From the NCBI GenBank assembly GCA_963797335.1, contig CAWCOU010000007.1, positions 62,001 through 126,000 of the forward strand: a stretch of 64,000 bases of DNA. The letters are read 5' to 3'. Numbering within the stretch: the first letter of the stretch is position 1; every line of letters starts with the position of its first letter. The notes under the pieces were generated by a model. The model searched no databases. It was not told the origin of the DNA and saw only the letters and a program-made list of their open reading frames with translations. The stretch is from CAWCOU01 sp963797335 (GTDB lineage: Bacteria > Pseudomonadota > Gammaproteobacteria > JAURND01). Shown in pieces: positions 45,097 through 54,066 of the stretch. The translations under genes were made by a program, and so were the position numbers.

Positions 45097-45534
45097 TTAG
45101 CGTGGTGATGATGGGCCTAAATCTATTTCCTCCAGTTCCTCCAGTTCCTCATCCTCGCTGACATCAGGATTAATTAGACTTACCGAAGAGTGACTAGGTG
45201 AGCTAGGTAAATCAAAAGTAGAGGGATCTGAATCATAGTCATCAGCAGTGATAATGCCGCCCTCCAGATCGTGTCCTATTATTTTTGAGTCATCAGTGGC
45301 TGTGATTCCTTTTGCCGCAATTTGAGAGTAACTGTTAGATCTAGATTTGGCTGAAATAATTTCATTATCCCTATCAAGCTCACCTTTGTCGGCTTTAGAG
45401 TTACCACCAGATTCTGGTAATGCTGAATCTGGTGTTGTGGATGATTCTTTGGTAAGTTTGGGGGTGAAAATGGATTGTATAAAAGAACTAATAGACTCTA
45501 TTATAGAGTTTATAGCTTTTAAAATGTTATCCAC
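45097..45534 (-). CDS. Acidic hypothetical protein with C-terminal glutamate block; candidate effector
   Basis: The 145-aa protein starts with a GTG. The N-terminal 30 residues form an amphipathic helix (ILKAINSIIESISSFIQSIF), followed by disordered Ser/Asp-rich sequence. Near the C-terminus is a glutamate-rich block, EDEELEELEEIDLG, which resembles the E-block of Dot/Icm (type IVB) secretion signals. No enzymatic domain is visible. Effector status is an inference from composition. Confidence 0.5.
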   Translation of the reverse strand: MDNILKAINSIIESISSFIQSIFTPKLTKESSTTPDSALPESGGNSKADKGELDRDNEIISAKSRSNSYSQIAAKGITATDDSKIIGHDLEGGIITADDYDSDPSTFDLPSSPSHSSVSLINPDVSEDEELEELEEIDLGPSSPR

Positions 45535-45727
45535 GAACTTTCTCTCTTAAGCGTTAGTTAAGGTGTCGATATCTATTCCATTTGTCTGAGTTTTTTATCC
45601 AAAAATATAAGAGTATTATACAAGAATTTAATCTAGAGCTCCATTTTTTTTTAATAAAAAGAGGTTTTTGAGAAGCGCTAACGCTTAGGTTAAGGCTACA
45701 GGCATTGAATCTATGGAACAAATCATG

Positions 45728-46033
45728 TCATAACAGAAAACAGCATTTTTTATATTTTTTACCACTGCCACAGGGGCAAGGCTCATTTCGCTCTGGTTTT
45801 AAAAGATCCGATACGAAAGGTTCAGAGGGATTAAGCAATTTTTCAACATCGGAAATAGCTTCTTCCTTATCTGGTTCAATGCCGACAATAACTTCCCAGT
45901 TGTTTTCCGCACAGATTTGAAATATTTCTTCTGCGCGAGAACGGTCTTGTACTCTGACTATGGCTGGTCGTTTGTGACTACCTAATTTTGCCAAGTTATC
46001 GTCCCCTTGATGAGTGGATGGAATAAAGTCCAT
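45728..46033 (-). CDS. SEC-C motif metal-binding protein (PBPRA1643 type)
   Basis: The 101-aa protein ends with the SEC-C zinc motif CPCGSGKKYKKCC (residues 86-98), as at the end of SecA. The first 75 residues (KRPAIVRVQDRSRAEEIF and NNWEVIVGIEPDKEE) match the small PBPRA1643-type family that carries this motif. It probably binds zinc; cellular role unknown. The protein is full length. Confidence 0.85.
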   Translation of the reverse strand: MDFIPSTHQGDDNLAKLGSHKRPAIVRVQDRSRAEEIFQICAENNWEVIVGIEPDKEEAISDVEKLLNPSEPFVSDLLKPERNEPCPCGSGKKYKKCCFLL

Positions 46034-46207
46034 ATCATAGATTGAGTCAGGCTTGCGATCAACGAAAATAAATCACACTGTCGTCTATGGATTGTAGAGG
46101 GTAGCCGAACTTTAAAATGATTTTCGCTTTTTAAAGTGTATTAGGTGTATAATGAATCCATCAAATAATAATTTATAAGCCAGACCTCACTTAACAGGAA
46201 AAAACAG

Positions 46208-46930
46208 ATGACACAGTTAGAAAAAGAATACCAAAACTCCTTGGAAGAGACGCAAGAAACTATGAAAGAGACGCAAGAAACTCTATCCATTCTACAAGAT
46301 TTTTTGCCTCAATTAAAGAAGTTGACACAGTTAAGTAAAGAAATCCAAAACGTCTTGGAAAAAATAGAAGAATCTACATCCGATATACAAACTCAGATAC
46401 CTCAATTAAAGCAGAAAGTCACGGAATTATCGAACTCTAATTCGGAATCAAAAACTACTCCATTAAAATTTGAAAATATTGGTCAAGTGCTAAGAGATAA
46501 TAATTTAGAAATAGTTAAAGTTGTTGGGAGTTTATCTGGCTCCCTTGAAAAAACATCAAAGAGAAAAATACAGGAAAAAGAGCCTGAACAGTTCTCGTTG
46601 GAAGGATTCGGTTTAGATGCTGAGCAATTGAGTAAGGGACAGGTCCTAAATGAAAAAAAAGGAGTTCCTGAACTCGGAGTTGCTGCGCCATCGTCTCCTC
46701 CGCAAAAGAGAAGTAAAAAAGATGAAGAACTCAGCTTAAATGAAAGCGCTGACGTAAGTACCGTCTCATCAGCTTCTTACACCAGCAGCTCCTTTTTCTC
46801 AAGTTCTTCCTCTTCTTCCTCCTCCATTATCCCAGCAGGAATCCCACAATCCAGTTCTCAACAACTGGAAAGCGTTTCCAGTCAGGAACCTAGTTCATCA
46901 TCTACACTTGGGAAGAGTAGCTCTACCTAA
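46208..46930 (+). CDS. Coiled-coil, serine-rich hypothetical protein; candidate effector
   Basis: The 240-aa protein has a CAGGA ribosome site. Residues 1-75 form a coiled coil that starts with a short tandem repeat (ETQETMKETQETL). A basic PPQKRSKKDEE stretch (about residue 165) resembles a nuclear localisation signal. The tail (about 180-240) is a serine-rich low-complexity region with a run of consecutive serines. There is no signal peptide or enzyme domain. The architecture resembles Legionella-type translocated proteins; this is inference only. Confidence 0.55.
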   Translation: MTQLEKEYQNSLEETQETMKETQETLSILQDFLPQLKKLTQLSKEIQNVLEKIEESTSDIQTQIPQLKQKVTELSNSNSESKTTPLKFENIGQVLRDNNLEIVKVVGSLSGSLEKTSKRKIQEKEPEQFSLEGFGLDAEQLSKGQVLNEKKGVPELGVAAPSSPPQKRSKKDEELSLNESADVSTVSSASYTSSSFFSSSSSSSSSIIPAGIPQSSSQQLESVSSQEPSSSSTLGKSSST

Positions 46931-46959
46931 GTCTATTCCTCAATGACATCCTACCGATT

Positions 46960-47035
46960 GGTGGGCACGCTTCGCTTTGCCCACTATGGAAGATGAGGGG
47001 ATGATGTAACATATGGGGTAATGATATGGTCGTTG
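46960..47035. repeat. Copy 2 of the dispersed GTGGGCACGC repeat
   Basis: The head GGTGGGCACGCTTCGCTTTG continues with CCCAC, and a GGGTAATGATATGG tail follows. It is related to 19091-19157 and 60611-60730 and lies between convergent genes. Confidence 0.6.
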
Positions 47036-47066
47036 CCTTATCATTACCCAAATTCATATAATACTT

Positions 47067-47729
47067 TTATCTAATGACAATATACTTATTTTGAGCAGAA
47101 ATTTGAATATGGCTTTTAGGGGTCAGCGCAGTTAATACATCGATTAAATCGTTTTGAGCAAAAGAAATGCAACCCACAGTAGGAAGAATACCATCGGCTG
47201 TTTGGTGTTGCACATGCATAAAAATAGCGCTGCCTTTACCTTTTACTACAGGGTTATCGTTGTAGCCCACTACGGCAATAATGTTGTAGACATCGTCATC
47301 GCGCCAGAGTTTTTCGTAACTCGGGTTGGCCAGAGGTTGTTTTAAATAATCTGCGATGAGGATGTGTTCATTGTAAAAGGGGGAGCTCACATCGTCGCTC
47401 CAGCCGTCCTCCGTGGTCAGTGCATGCACGGGGAAGCCTTTGGTTTGCATGGCTTTAAGGCGATCAATTTGTTGAGGGTTTAATTTATCGGGGCGATAAA
47501 ATATTTCCCGAATTACAAAGCTACCTGCGGGAGTCGCGCCATCTCCTTCTTTCTTATCGGCTACAATCCCCCCTTTACCAACATGACAAGTATAGGTTTT
47601 GTTGGTAGCGGCTACATAACAACTGGCCTCTCCAGGGGAGGTGTTGGCATAAGCGGAAGAAAAAATAATACTGGATACAGCAATGAATAAGAAAACCAGG
47701 AAGTGATAATAACGTGAAAAGATAACCAT
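47067..47729 (-). CDS. L,D-transpeptidase (YkuD) family protein, exported
   Basis: The 220-aa protein has a signal peptide (FLVFLFIAVSSIIFSSAYA, cleavage near residue 29). The YkuD catalytic signature is present: H172 in FMHVQ and the nucleophile C187 in TVGCISF. An earlier GDGATPAGSFVIRE segment (about 62-75) is typical of this ErfK/YkuD subgroup. It acts in the periplasm on peptidoglycan stem peptides or as a related amide-cleaving enzyme. Monocistronic. Confidence 0.88.
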   Translation of the reverse strand: MVIFSRYYHFLVFLFIAVSSIIFSSAYANTSPGEASCYVAATNKTYTCHVGKGGIVADKKEGDGATPAGSFVIREIFYRPDKLNPQQIDRLKAMQTKGFPVHALTTEDGWSDDVSSPFYNEHILIADYLKQPLANPSYEKLWRDDDVYNIIAVVGYNDNPVVKGKGSAIFMHVQHQTADGILPTVGCISFAQNDLIDVLTALTPKSHIQISAQNKYIVIR

Positions 47730-47839
47730 GGGAGCATATCCTTCATAGTTATAGTTATAGGGTTTTGCCTCACTTTGTTAATAATAACACAAGATAAATA
47801 CGGTTCAAAATTTATATAAAATTAACGCACTAATCCAGT

Positions 47840-47871
47840 GTTATTCCCGCTTGCGCGGGAATAACAGTTTT
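47840..47871. repeat. Perfect hairpin GTTATTCCCGC/GCGGGAATAAC
   Basis: An 11-bp perfect stem with a 4-base loop is followed on the plus strand by AGTTTTTT. It looks like an intrinsic terminator in the plus direction, but both flanking genes are on the minus strand. An extragenic palindromic repeat or the terminator of an unseen plus-strand RNA is possible. Confidence 0.5.
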
Positions 47872-47907
47872 TTGGTTATTTTATAGAAAATAGTTACCTA
47901 TGTTTTG

Positions 47908-48864
47908 TTATCCTGAAAGAGATCGGGAAGGGGAATTTTCAGGGGACATGCTTAGTAGTTTATCTAGACCAGCAATGGTTATGCCAAATTCTTTCAATTT
48001 CTTCAATGGCTCTTCCAGAAGCGTTTCAAGATGTTCAGGGAAATAGTCTGGTTTAAGAATTTTGTAATTATCGAGCACTTCCCCTAGTGTACTTAGCTGA
48101 GCAGTAGTGATTTTCAATTTCTTCAGTTGTTCGCCCACTACAAATTCTATATTTTGAGGATGTACGTCGTCTGCTTTAAGATCTCTATAAGTTTTTAGCA
48201 CTTCCCCAATTTCCTTGATGCGTTGATTCTCCGCTACCCTACGTTGTTTCTCCTCGCGTCTTTTGTTCTCTTCAAAAAAAGTTTGCATTGATAATTTGTA
48301 GACATCAACTTCTGAAGGTGGCGGTTGCGTAGACGGAGTGGTCTGAATTTTGCTCTCAACTGGGAGGGTAGGCTGTTGTGTACTTACAGGAGTTGTAGCA
48401 GAAGCTTTTTTATCCATTGACCGATTATATTCATTCCATTGTTTGAGGCAGGCTTCCTCCAATGCCTTGTCGGGTTTTGATTCTGAAATTTTCTGGTAGA
48501 GATTGTCATATTCGCCTTTTCTTACAGGGTCAGATAACTGGTTTAAAAGTTTTACTTTTACTTGTAAACGATTGACTTCAGCTTGTGCGATTATATATTT
48601 TTCTCGCAGTTCTTGTGTATTACTACTTGGTGGACCACCGCTTTGCCGATCACTATTCGCTGACTCGCTTATATCGCTCTTTATGAATAAAGCTTTCAAG
48701 CTTTGTTCCTTTAGTTCCTTGCGAGCTAATTCTAAACCATCGTCAATATATACACGCTGCGCAATAGGATGTATTGAAGCTTTGCAGGGGATATAACGAT
48801 AGAGATCCGGGAAAGTTTCAAATTTTTTACTTGTGCTTTTAGTTTCAAGAGGCTGATGCGTCAT
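47908..48864 (-). CDS. Hypothetical protein with tandem C-terminal repeat; candidate effector
   Basis: The 318-aa protein has an AAAGG ribosome site. There is no signal peptide. Residues 80-160 are helical, residues 160-195 are a Thr/Pro/Gln-rich linker, and residues 195-225 are a charged helix. Two tandem repeats of about 45 residues close the protein. Each begins with a GEVL-x-Y-x-x-LK segment and ends with a LKKLK stretch. The repeat family is not recognised. The linker plus repeats suggest a protein-binding role, perhaps as a secreted effector. Confidence 0.55.
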   Translation of the reverse strand: MTHQPLETKSTSKKFETFPDLYRYIPCKASIHPIAQRVYIDDGLELARKELKEQSLKALFIKSDISESANSDRQSGGPPSSNTQELREKYIIAQAEVNRLQVKVKLLNQLSDPVRKGEYDNLYQKISESKPDKALEEACLKQWNEYNRSMDKKASATTPVSTQQPTLPVESKIQTTPSTQPPPSEVDVYKLSMQTFFEENKRREEKQRRVAENQRIKEIGEVLKTYRDLKADDVHPQNIEFVVGEQLKKLKITTAQLSTLGEVLDNYKILKPDYFPEHLETLLEEPLKKLKEFGITIAGLDKLLSMSPENSPSRSLSG

Positions 48865-49027
48865 TTTAGATACCTTTATTTTTATGGGCAGGGGAAGTTT
48901 AGCAAGATTACATTAGAAATCCTAACAATAGATTAAATCTCGTATTTGAAATGTGCGCGTACCGGCGAGGTAGCTTTGGGCCGTAATTATGTTAAAGTAT
49001 CCTTCATTTGAATGACAGGATAAAAAT

Positions 49028-50212
49028 ATGGCCATTGACCAACCATGGAAAGCAGAAGAAATCCACAATAAACTCCAGGAAATTTTACCTGAAATCATAA
49101 AAATAAGGCAAGCCATTCATGCCAAACCTGAACTTCGCTATGAAGAATATGAAACTGCTAACCTCATTCTCTCCTGCTTACAACAATGGGGATATGAAGT
49201 CCAAACCGGGATTGCGGGAACGGGAATAACTGCCTTATTGGATTCAGGCAAACCAGGAAAAACAGTGGCCCTGCGTGCGGATATGGATGCTTTGCCTATC
49301 CAGGAAAAAACGGGGTTACCATACACTTCTTTAAATGCAGGAAAAATGCATGCGTGTGGCCATGACGGCCATGTGGCAACCTTGCTGGCAGTCGCAGCGA
49401 CATTAAGGCATTTCCGCCACCAATTGAATGGAAAAATTAAGCTGATCTTCCAGCCCGCTGAAGAAGGTGGTGCAGGGGCATTAGCGATGGTAAAAGCTGG
49501 CGTGCTCAAAAACCCCGATGTCGATGCTATTTTTGGCTACCACAACATAGGCCAACCGCTGGGAACCATCGGTGTCAAAAGCGGTTGTATTTTCGCTGGC
49601 GCTGATTTTTTCTCCATTAACATTCGCGGTAAAGCCGCCCATGCGGCCACTCCGGAAAAATCCATTGATCCCATTTGGGTCGGTTCATGTATTGTGCAGG
49701 CATTGCAAGGCATTGTCAGTCGTAACCTATCGATACACGATTCAGTGGTATTAAGCATCACCGAATTTCATGCCGGAAATGCTGTGAATATTATTCCAGA
49801 AGAGGCGCGCTTAACGGTATCACTACGGGCCACTTCAGCTGCAGCGCGGGAGCAAGCGTTGAAACAATGTCAGAAAATAAGTTCAGGTGTGGCAGAAAGT
49901 CTGGGCGCTCATGCGGAAATGGAGTTCATCAACCAATGTCCGCCAACCATCAATACGACTAAAGAATCACAGTTGGTATTAGAAACGGCGCAAAAATTGT
50001 TTGGTGAAGCGCAGGTGCTCTCGTTAACACGCCCTGTCATGGTCACCGAAGATTTTTCATTCTTTCTAGAACAAATACCTGGTTGTTTTTTTCTGGTAGG
50101 AAATGGCGAGAATTCGGAATTGCATACCCCTTATTATAATTTTCAAGATAGCATTATCCCCATAGCTGCTCAGGTGTTGATGCATACAGCTATCGATTTT
50201 TTAAATCAGTAG
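49028..50212 (+). CDS. M20 family amidohydrolase (hippurate/IAA-amino-acid hydrolase type)
   Basis: The 394-aa protein has the M20D metal-binding motifs: ALRADMDALP (81-90), HACGHDGHVATLL (108-120, with C110 and H112 as ligands), QPAEEGGAGA (142-151, E145/E146) and the late VTEDFSFF. A dimerisation domain (SINIRGKAAHAATPE) lies in the middle. It cleaves N-acyl or N-aroyl amino acids in the cytoplasm; the true substrate cannot be read. AGGA lies upstream of the ATG. Full length. Confidence 0.92.
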   Translation: MAIDQPWKAEEIHNKLQEILPEIIKIRQAIHAKPELRYEEYETANLILSCLQQWGYEVQTGIAGTGITALLDSGKPGKTVALRADMDALPIQEKTGLPYTSLNAGKMHACGHDGHVATLLAVAATLRHFRHQLNGKIKLIFQPAEEGGAGALAMVKAGVLKNPDVDAIFGYHNIGQPLGTIGVKSGCIFAGADFFSINIRGKAAHAATPEKSIDPIWVGSCIVQALQGIVSRNLSIHDSVVLSITEFHAGNAVNIIPEEARLTVSLRATSAAAREQALKQCQKISSGVAESLGAHAEMEFINQCPPTINTTKESQLVLETAQKLFGEAQVLSLTRPVMVTEDFSFFLEQIPGCFFLVGNGENSELHTPYYNFQDSIIPIAAQVLMHTAIDFLNQ

Positions 50213-50220
50213 GGGGATGT

Positions 50221-50251
50221 TAACTGCTCACTCCCGAGAAGTGAGCAGTTA
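50221..50251. terminator. Hairpin between convergent genes
   Basis: A 12-bp perfect stem (50221-50232 with 50240-50251) and 7-base loop lie eight bases after the amidohydrolase stop and ten bases from the convergent gene's end. It probably terminates both, though no T-tract follows. Confidence 0.5.
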
Positions 50252-50261
50252 CGATAGTTGA

Positions 50262-50612
50262 CTACCAGCCTTTTGTGACGCAACTATATTGGCCTTTACT
50301 ACCTTGAGCTACAAACTTAACGGCTCGATAACTAGAGGATACAGGACACATAACTTTCTTATTATTGACGATAAAACCCGCTTGTACAGGGGTTCGGCCT
50401 TCCTGAACACCGATTTGTTGTGGTAATCGTTTATAAGAGCCTTGAGCAACCTGGTATTGGAATCCTTGATTTTGACGGCTCCCTTGCCCTGTAGTCGCTA
50501 CCCCAAAGCGCACGCTGGTGTCAGCTTGGTTTATAAACATCACACGGGTAGCAAAACTGCCAGTAGCCACCAAAAGCAATGAGAATAAAACCAATAAATG
50601 CTTAAATTTCAT
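50262..50612 (-). CDS. Small secreted hypothetical protein
   Basis: The 116-aa protein has a clear signal peptide (HLLVLFSLLLVATGSFA, cleavage near residue 21) and a GGGAG site upstream. The mature chain is beta-rich and basic (VMFINQADTSVRFGVATTG), with two Cys near the C-terminus (VMCPVSS and YSCVTKGW) that could form a disulfide in the periplasm. No family is recognised; the end GQYSCVTKGW is compact and looks structured. Confidence 0.6.
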   Translation of the reverse strand: MKFKHLLVLFSLLLVATGSFATRVMFINQADTSVRFGVATTGQGSRQNQGFQYQVAQGSYKRLPQQIGVQEGRTPVQAGFIVNNKKVMCPVSSSYRAVKFVAQGSKGQYSCVTKGW

Positions 50613-50717
50613 AAATTACTCCCGATATTTGTGGTTTATTAAAGTTCGATAGAACAATCCCTTTTTAAACTATGGTTTAAATTTGTGGAATTGCAAGAAA
50701 ATAAAAGAGATTTGAAG

Positions 50718-52040
50718 TTAAAGGGCAGCAGCTAATAGGCTGCCAATTAAATACAAAGACCCGCCAATCATCAAGGTGATATGCATCCCAGCCATGAAAT
50801 GCGTGGATGTGGCCACTATTGTTCCAAATAAAGCGACGCTCAGCAAGCTACCCAGTTGTCGACTGGCATTAAACGCACCCGCAGCAATGCCAGGGCGATC
50901 TTCCGGGGCGGCTTGAATAGCCGTTACGGTCGCCGCTGGCATGGTAAAAGCAGTGCCAAAACCAATAGCTGCCAATGGCAGTATTAGCCAATAATAATCG
51001 GTGTTTTTTTCAGCCATTAGCAGAAAGGCAAAACCCAACGCACCAATGATTAAGCCCACGATCATCGGGAATTTACCCCCTTTGATACTAATGATTTTAC
51101 CGGATAGGTAAGATGCTACGGCTACCAGGCCAGTCAACGGCAATATCGCAACGCCTATTTGTAGCACCGAAAATTCCTTCATTTGATGAAAATACAGCGG
51201 CAAAATGAATAGCTCGCCATATAAACCAAAATTAATAATCATACCAACGACAATGGCAATAGAAAATTCGTGTGATTTAAATAGATTTAAAGGAAACATA
51301 GGTGAACGATTGTGGTGTTCAATCCATAAAAATGCGATAAAGGTTACGAAAAAAACTAAAAATCCAATTAACACGATAGGGGAGAACCAGCCTAAATTTC
51401 CAGTTTCTATTAAACTAAAAGCCAAGGCAGCGATACTGACGATCCCGGTGATTTGCCCGGCAAAATCAAATTTTTCATGCGTACCATTTAAGCTGCGAGT
51501 AGGGCTAGCAATGTATTTGACTGCCAAAATGAGAGCCAGCAAGCCAATCGGAACATTCACCCAAAAGACGGCCCGCCAGCCAAAACTAGCGGTTAAGATG
51601 CCCCCTAAGATGGGTCCGGAAGCTGCAGCAATGCCCCCGAGCCCGCCCCAAATACCAATGGCTTTTGCCCGGGATTCTTTATCTGGGTAGGATGAGTTAA
51701 TCAGTGCCAATGAGGTAGGCACTAGAAATGCAGCAGCAATTCCCTGCAATAGACGAAAAGTGGTTAATGACCAGAAGGCGTTTGACAGCGCACAACCCAT
51801 AGACGTCAACACAAACAGAAGCAACCCTGCCTGAAACGCTTTTTTGGCACCAATTCGATCTGCCAAGCTTCCTGCGGAGAGTAGCAAACAGGCGAAAGTC
51901 AGCGTATAACCGTCGACTACCCATTGCAGCCAAGAGACATTCCCGCCCAGGCTGGTTTGCATAATGGGTAAGGATACATTGACGATGGTGACATCGATAA
52001 TCACCATGAAAAAGCCTAAGCATAAAGCCAGTAATGACAT
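50718..52040 (-). CDS. DHA2-type MFS drug efflux transporter (EmrB/QacA family)
   Basis: The 440-aa protein has about fourteen membrane segments. DHA2 motifs are seen: FMVIIDVTIVNVSLPIM in the first helix (motif D1), GSLADRIGAKKAF (motif A) and GIWGGLGGIAAASGPILGG (motif C). It is a paralogue of the 61585-62934 gene. It exports drugs by proton antiport and has no linked EmrA adaptor. A CTAG-rich repeat array lies upstream (52157-52245), perhaps its regulatory site. Length is slightly short for the family, but all core helices are present. Confidence 0.9.
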   Translation of the reverse strand: MSLLALCLGFFMVIIDVTIVNVSLPIMQTSLGGNVSWLQWVVDGYTLTFACLLLSAGSLADRIGAKKAFQAGLLLFVLTSMGCALSNAFWSLTTFRLLQGIAAAFLVPTSLALINSSYPDKESRAKAIGIWGGLGGIAAASGPILGGILTASFGWRAVFWVNVPIGLLALILAVKYIASPTRSLNGTHEKFDFAGQITGIVSIAALAFSLIETGNLGWFSPIVLIGFLVFFVTFIAFLWIEHHNRSPMFPLNLFKSHEFSIAIVVGMIINFGLYGELFILPLYFHQMKEFSVLQIGVAILPLTGLVAVASYLSGKIISIKGGKFPMIVGLIIGALGFAFLLMAEKNTDYYWLILPLAAIGFGTAFTMPAATVTAIQAAPEDRPGIAAGAFNASRQLGSLLSVALFGTIVATSTHFMAGMHITLMIGGSLYLIGSLLAAAL

Positions 52041-52348
52041 TGTTATCCCCGTTGTTGAAGGTCAAAATCTTAACATAGTTGCGACCAAAGTATATGGCTA
52101 TCATTAGCCGCCAAAACAGCCATACCCCCCCGACTTGTCCTGCTTAACTCAAAATTACTAGCTAGTTAGCTACTAGCCAATTGGCTACTAGTCGATTAGC
52201 TAGTAGCCAATTGACTAGTAACGTTTGCGACCCCTAACTATCTAGCTGGATTGCTTAAATGGAATTGCACAAAAAACTTGAGAGTCATTGAAAAAAGAAA
52301 CCTTTGATGCGATTATTGCGCTGAGTGAATGTCATCCAGAGGCTATTT
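52041..52348. other. Divergent intergenic region, CTAG-rich repeat array inside
   Basis: The 308 bases between the MFS gene and the HMG-CoA lyase gene contain the CTAG-rich repeats (52157-52245). The rest holds no credible gene. Confidence 0.6.
52157..52245. promoter_or_regulatory. Array of CTAG-rich imperfect palindromes, putative operator cluster
   Basis: Two direct copies of a roughly 27-base unit (TTAGCTACTAGCCAATTGG-like, 52165-52191; and GATTAGCTAGTAGCCAATTG-like, 52194-52220) each centre on CCAATT. The tetramer CTAG appears seven or more times within about 100 bases, although it is normally rare in enterobacteria-like genomes. Position between divergent genes suggests regulator binding sites for the MFS pump. 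Confidence 0.45.
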
Positions 52349-53278
52349 ATGCACCTTGCGGGGAGTTTAAAAAAAGTAAAAATTGTGGAAGTAGGTCCGC
52401 GGGATGGCTTGCAAAATGAACACCAATTTGTAGCCACTCCAACTAAAATTGAATTTATCAATTTACTGACGGATGTTGGCTTTTCCACCATAGAAGCCAC
52501 TAGTTTTGTTTCACCGCTTTGGATTCCACAATTGGCCGATGGCGCTGAGGTTTTTGAAAAAATCCACAAAGCAGCCGGCGTGAGTTATCCCGTATTAACA
52601 CCCAACATGCATGGTTTAGAAGCAGCATTGGCGGTTGGGGTTAAAGAAATTGCCGTATTTACCGCGGCATCTGAAACTTTTACCCATAAAAACATCAATT
52701 GTTCTATCGATGAAAGCTTCCAGCGTTTTATGCCAGTGATTAAGGCCGCCCAAGCGGCAGGTTTGCGTATTCGTGGTTACGTATCCACTGCGCTGGTTTG
52801 TCCATATGAAGGAGAAATACGGCCCCAAGCCGTCGCAGACGTCGCCGCCAGGCTGTATGAGTTAGGATGTTATGAAATTTCATTAGGAGATACTATCGGC
52901 GCTGGCACCCCGAACAAGACTCAGGCGATGATAGAAGCAGTGGCTGCGAAAGTACCTGTCAGCGCAATAGCTGGTCATTTCCATGACACTTACGGCCAGG
53001 CCTTAGTGAATATTTTAGCATCCATGCAAATGGGGGTTGCCGTATTTGACAGCAGCGTATCTGGATTAGGTGGCTGCCCCTATGCCAAAGGAGCTTCTGG
53101 CAATGTGGCAACCGAGGATTTAGTCTATATGTTGAACGGTATGGCCATTGAGACGGGTATTAATTTAGATAAATTAATGACGGCTGGCTTATTCATTTGT
53201 AAACATCTAGGCAAACCATCGGGATCGAAAGTGACCTTGGCAATGGTTGCCAAATGCGGGGATAACTATGAACGATAA
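52349..53278 (+). CDS. mvaB: Hydroxymethylglutaryl-CoA lyase
   Basis: The 309-aa TIM-barrel lyase starts at the ATG (52349) preceded by AGAGG; an in-frame GTG at 52325 lacks such a site. The start region VEVGPRDGLQNE, AGHFHDTYGQA and the catalytic loop GLGGCPYAKGASGN (C243) are all present. It splits HMG-CoA into acetyl-CoA and acetoacetate, the last step of leucine and isovalerate breakdown. It is followed with 11 bases overlap by an enoyl-CoA hydratase of the same pathway; other pathway genes (isovaleryl-CoA dehydrogenase, MCC) are not in the window. Confidence 0.93.
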   Translation: MHLAGSLKKVKIVEVGPRDGLQNEHQFVATPTKIEFINLLTDVGFSTIEATSFVSPLWIPQLADGAEVFEKIHKAAGVSYPVLTPNMHGLEAALAVGVKEIAVFTAASETFTHKNINCSIDESFQRFMPVIKAAQAAGLRIRGYVSTALVCPYEGEIRPQAVADVAARLYELGCYEISLGDTIGAGTPNKTQAMIEAVAAKVPVSAIAGHFHDTYGQALVNILASMQMGVAVFDSSVSGLGGCPYAKGASGNVATEDLVYMLNGMAIETGINLDKLMTAGLFICKHLGKPSGSKVTLAMVAKCGDNYER

Positions 53279-54059
53279 TGTATTTTATACTATCGATGAT
53301 GCCGGGGTGGCAACCATTACCCTAAACCGTCCTGATCTGCACAACGCCTTCGATGATGCGCTAATCAGTGCATTGAATACTATTCTCCAACAATTACAAG
53401 ATAATGAAGCGGTTAAAGTAGTGGTATTAGCCGCGGCAGGGAAGAGTTTTTCGGCAGGGGCTGATCTGAATTGGATGAAACGGATGGCAGGTTATTCCTA
53501 TGAAGAAAATAAGCGCGATGCCCAAGCCTTATCCGAGTTGATGCGTACGCTTAAATTTCTCAAACAACCGACTATTGCTCGCGTCCAAGGTGCGACTTTT
53601 GGCGGTGGCGTAGGTTTGGTGGCTTGCTGTGACATGGCAGTTGCTTCTACAAACGCTAGTTTTTGCTTATCGGAAGTAAAAATTGGACTGATTCCTGCCA
53701 TCATTAGCCCTTACGTCCTAGCAGCCATAGGAGAGCGTGCGATGCGCCGCTATGCATTGACAGCAGAAACCATGCAGGCCGAAGAAGCGCAGCGTTTGGG
53801 TTTAGTGACAGTGGTAGCAGAACCAGAGCAATTAGATGAGGCTTTGCAAAATCTGTTGCGTGGTTTATTGCAAAATAGTCCTCAGGCAATGATGGCGGTA
53901 AAAACATTGGTGAATCGCGTGAGCAACAACCCTTATGATGAACGGCATTTGCCACTTAATGCCGAGGCTATTGCTACCATCCGTGTATCGCCTGAGGGGC
54001 AGGAGGGGTTAAACGCATTTTTGAATAAGCGCAAACCAGCTTGGTTACCCAAAAACTAA
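53268..54059 (+). CDS. liuC: Enoyl-CoA hydratase/isomerase family, probable methylglutaconyl-CoA hydratase
   Basis: The 263-aa crotonase starts at the ATG (53268) overlapping the lyase gene by 11 bases. The oxyanion-hole segments are AGKSFSAGADLNWM (about 58-71) and ATFGGGVGLVACCDMA, with the SEVKIGLIPA segment after. Genomic pairing with HMG-CoA lyase suggests hydration of 3-methylglutaconyl-CoA (LiuC role). Gene symbol from context; a general enoyl-CoA hydratase is the alternative. Confidence 0.8.
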   Translation: MNDNVFYTIDDAGVATITLNRPDLHNAFDDALISALNTILQQLQDNEAVKVVVLAAAGKSFSAGADLNWMKRMAGYSYEENKRDAQALSELMRTLKFLKQPTIARVQGATFGGGVGLVACCDMAVASTNASFCLSEVKIGLIPAIISPYVLAAIGERAMRRYALTAETMQAEEAQRLGLVTVVAEPEQLDEALQNLLRGLLQNSPQAMMAVKTLVNRVSNNPYDERHLPLNAEAIATIRVSPEGQEGLNAFLNKRKPAWLPKN

Positions 54060-54066
54060 GTGTTCT

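Noticed and set aside
47840..47871. Terminator of the flanking protein genes
   Set aside because: The T-tract is on the plus strand while both neighbouring genes are on the minus strand.
52157..52245. CRISPR array
   Set aside because: Only two units, no spacers of constant length and no cas genes nearby.
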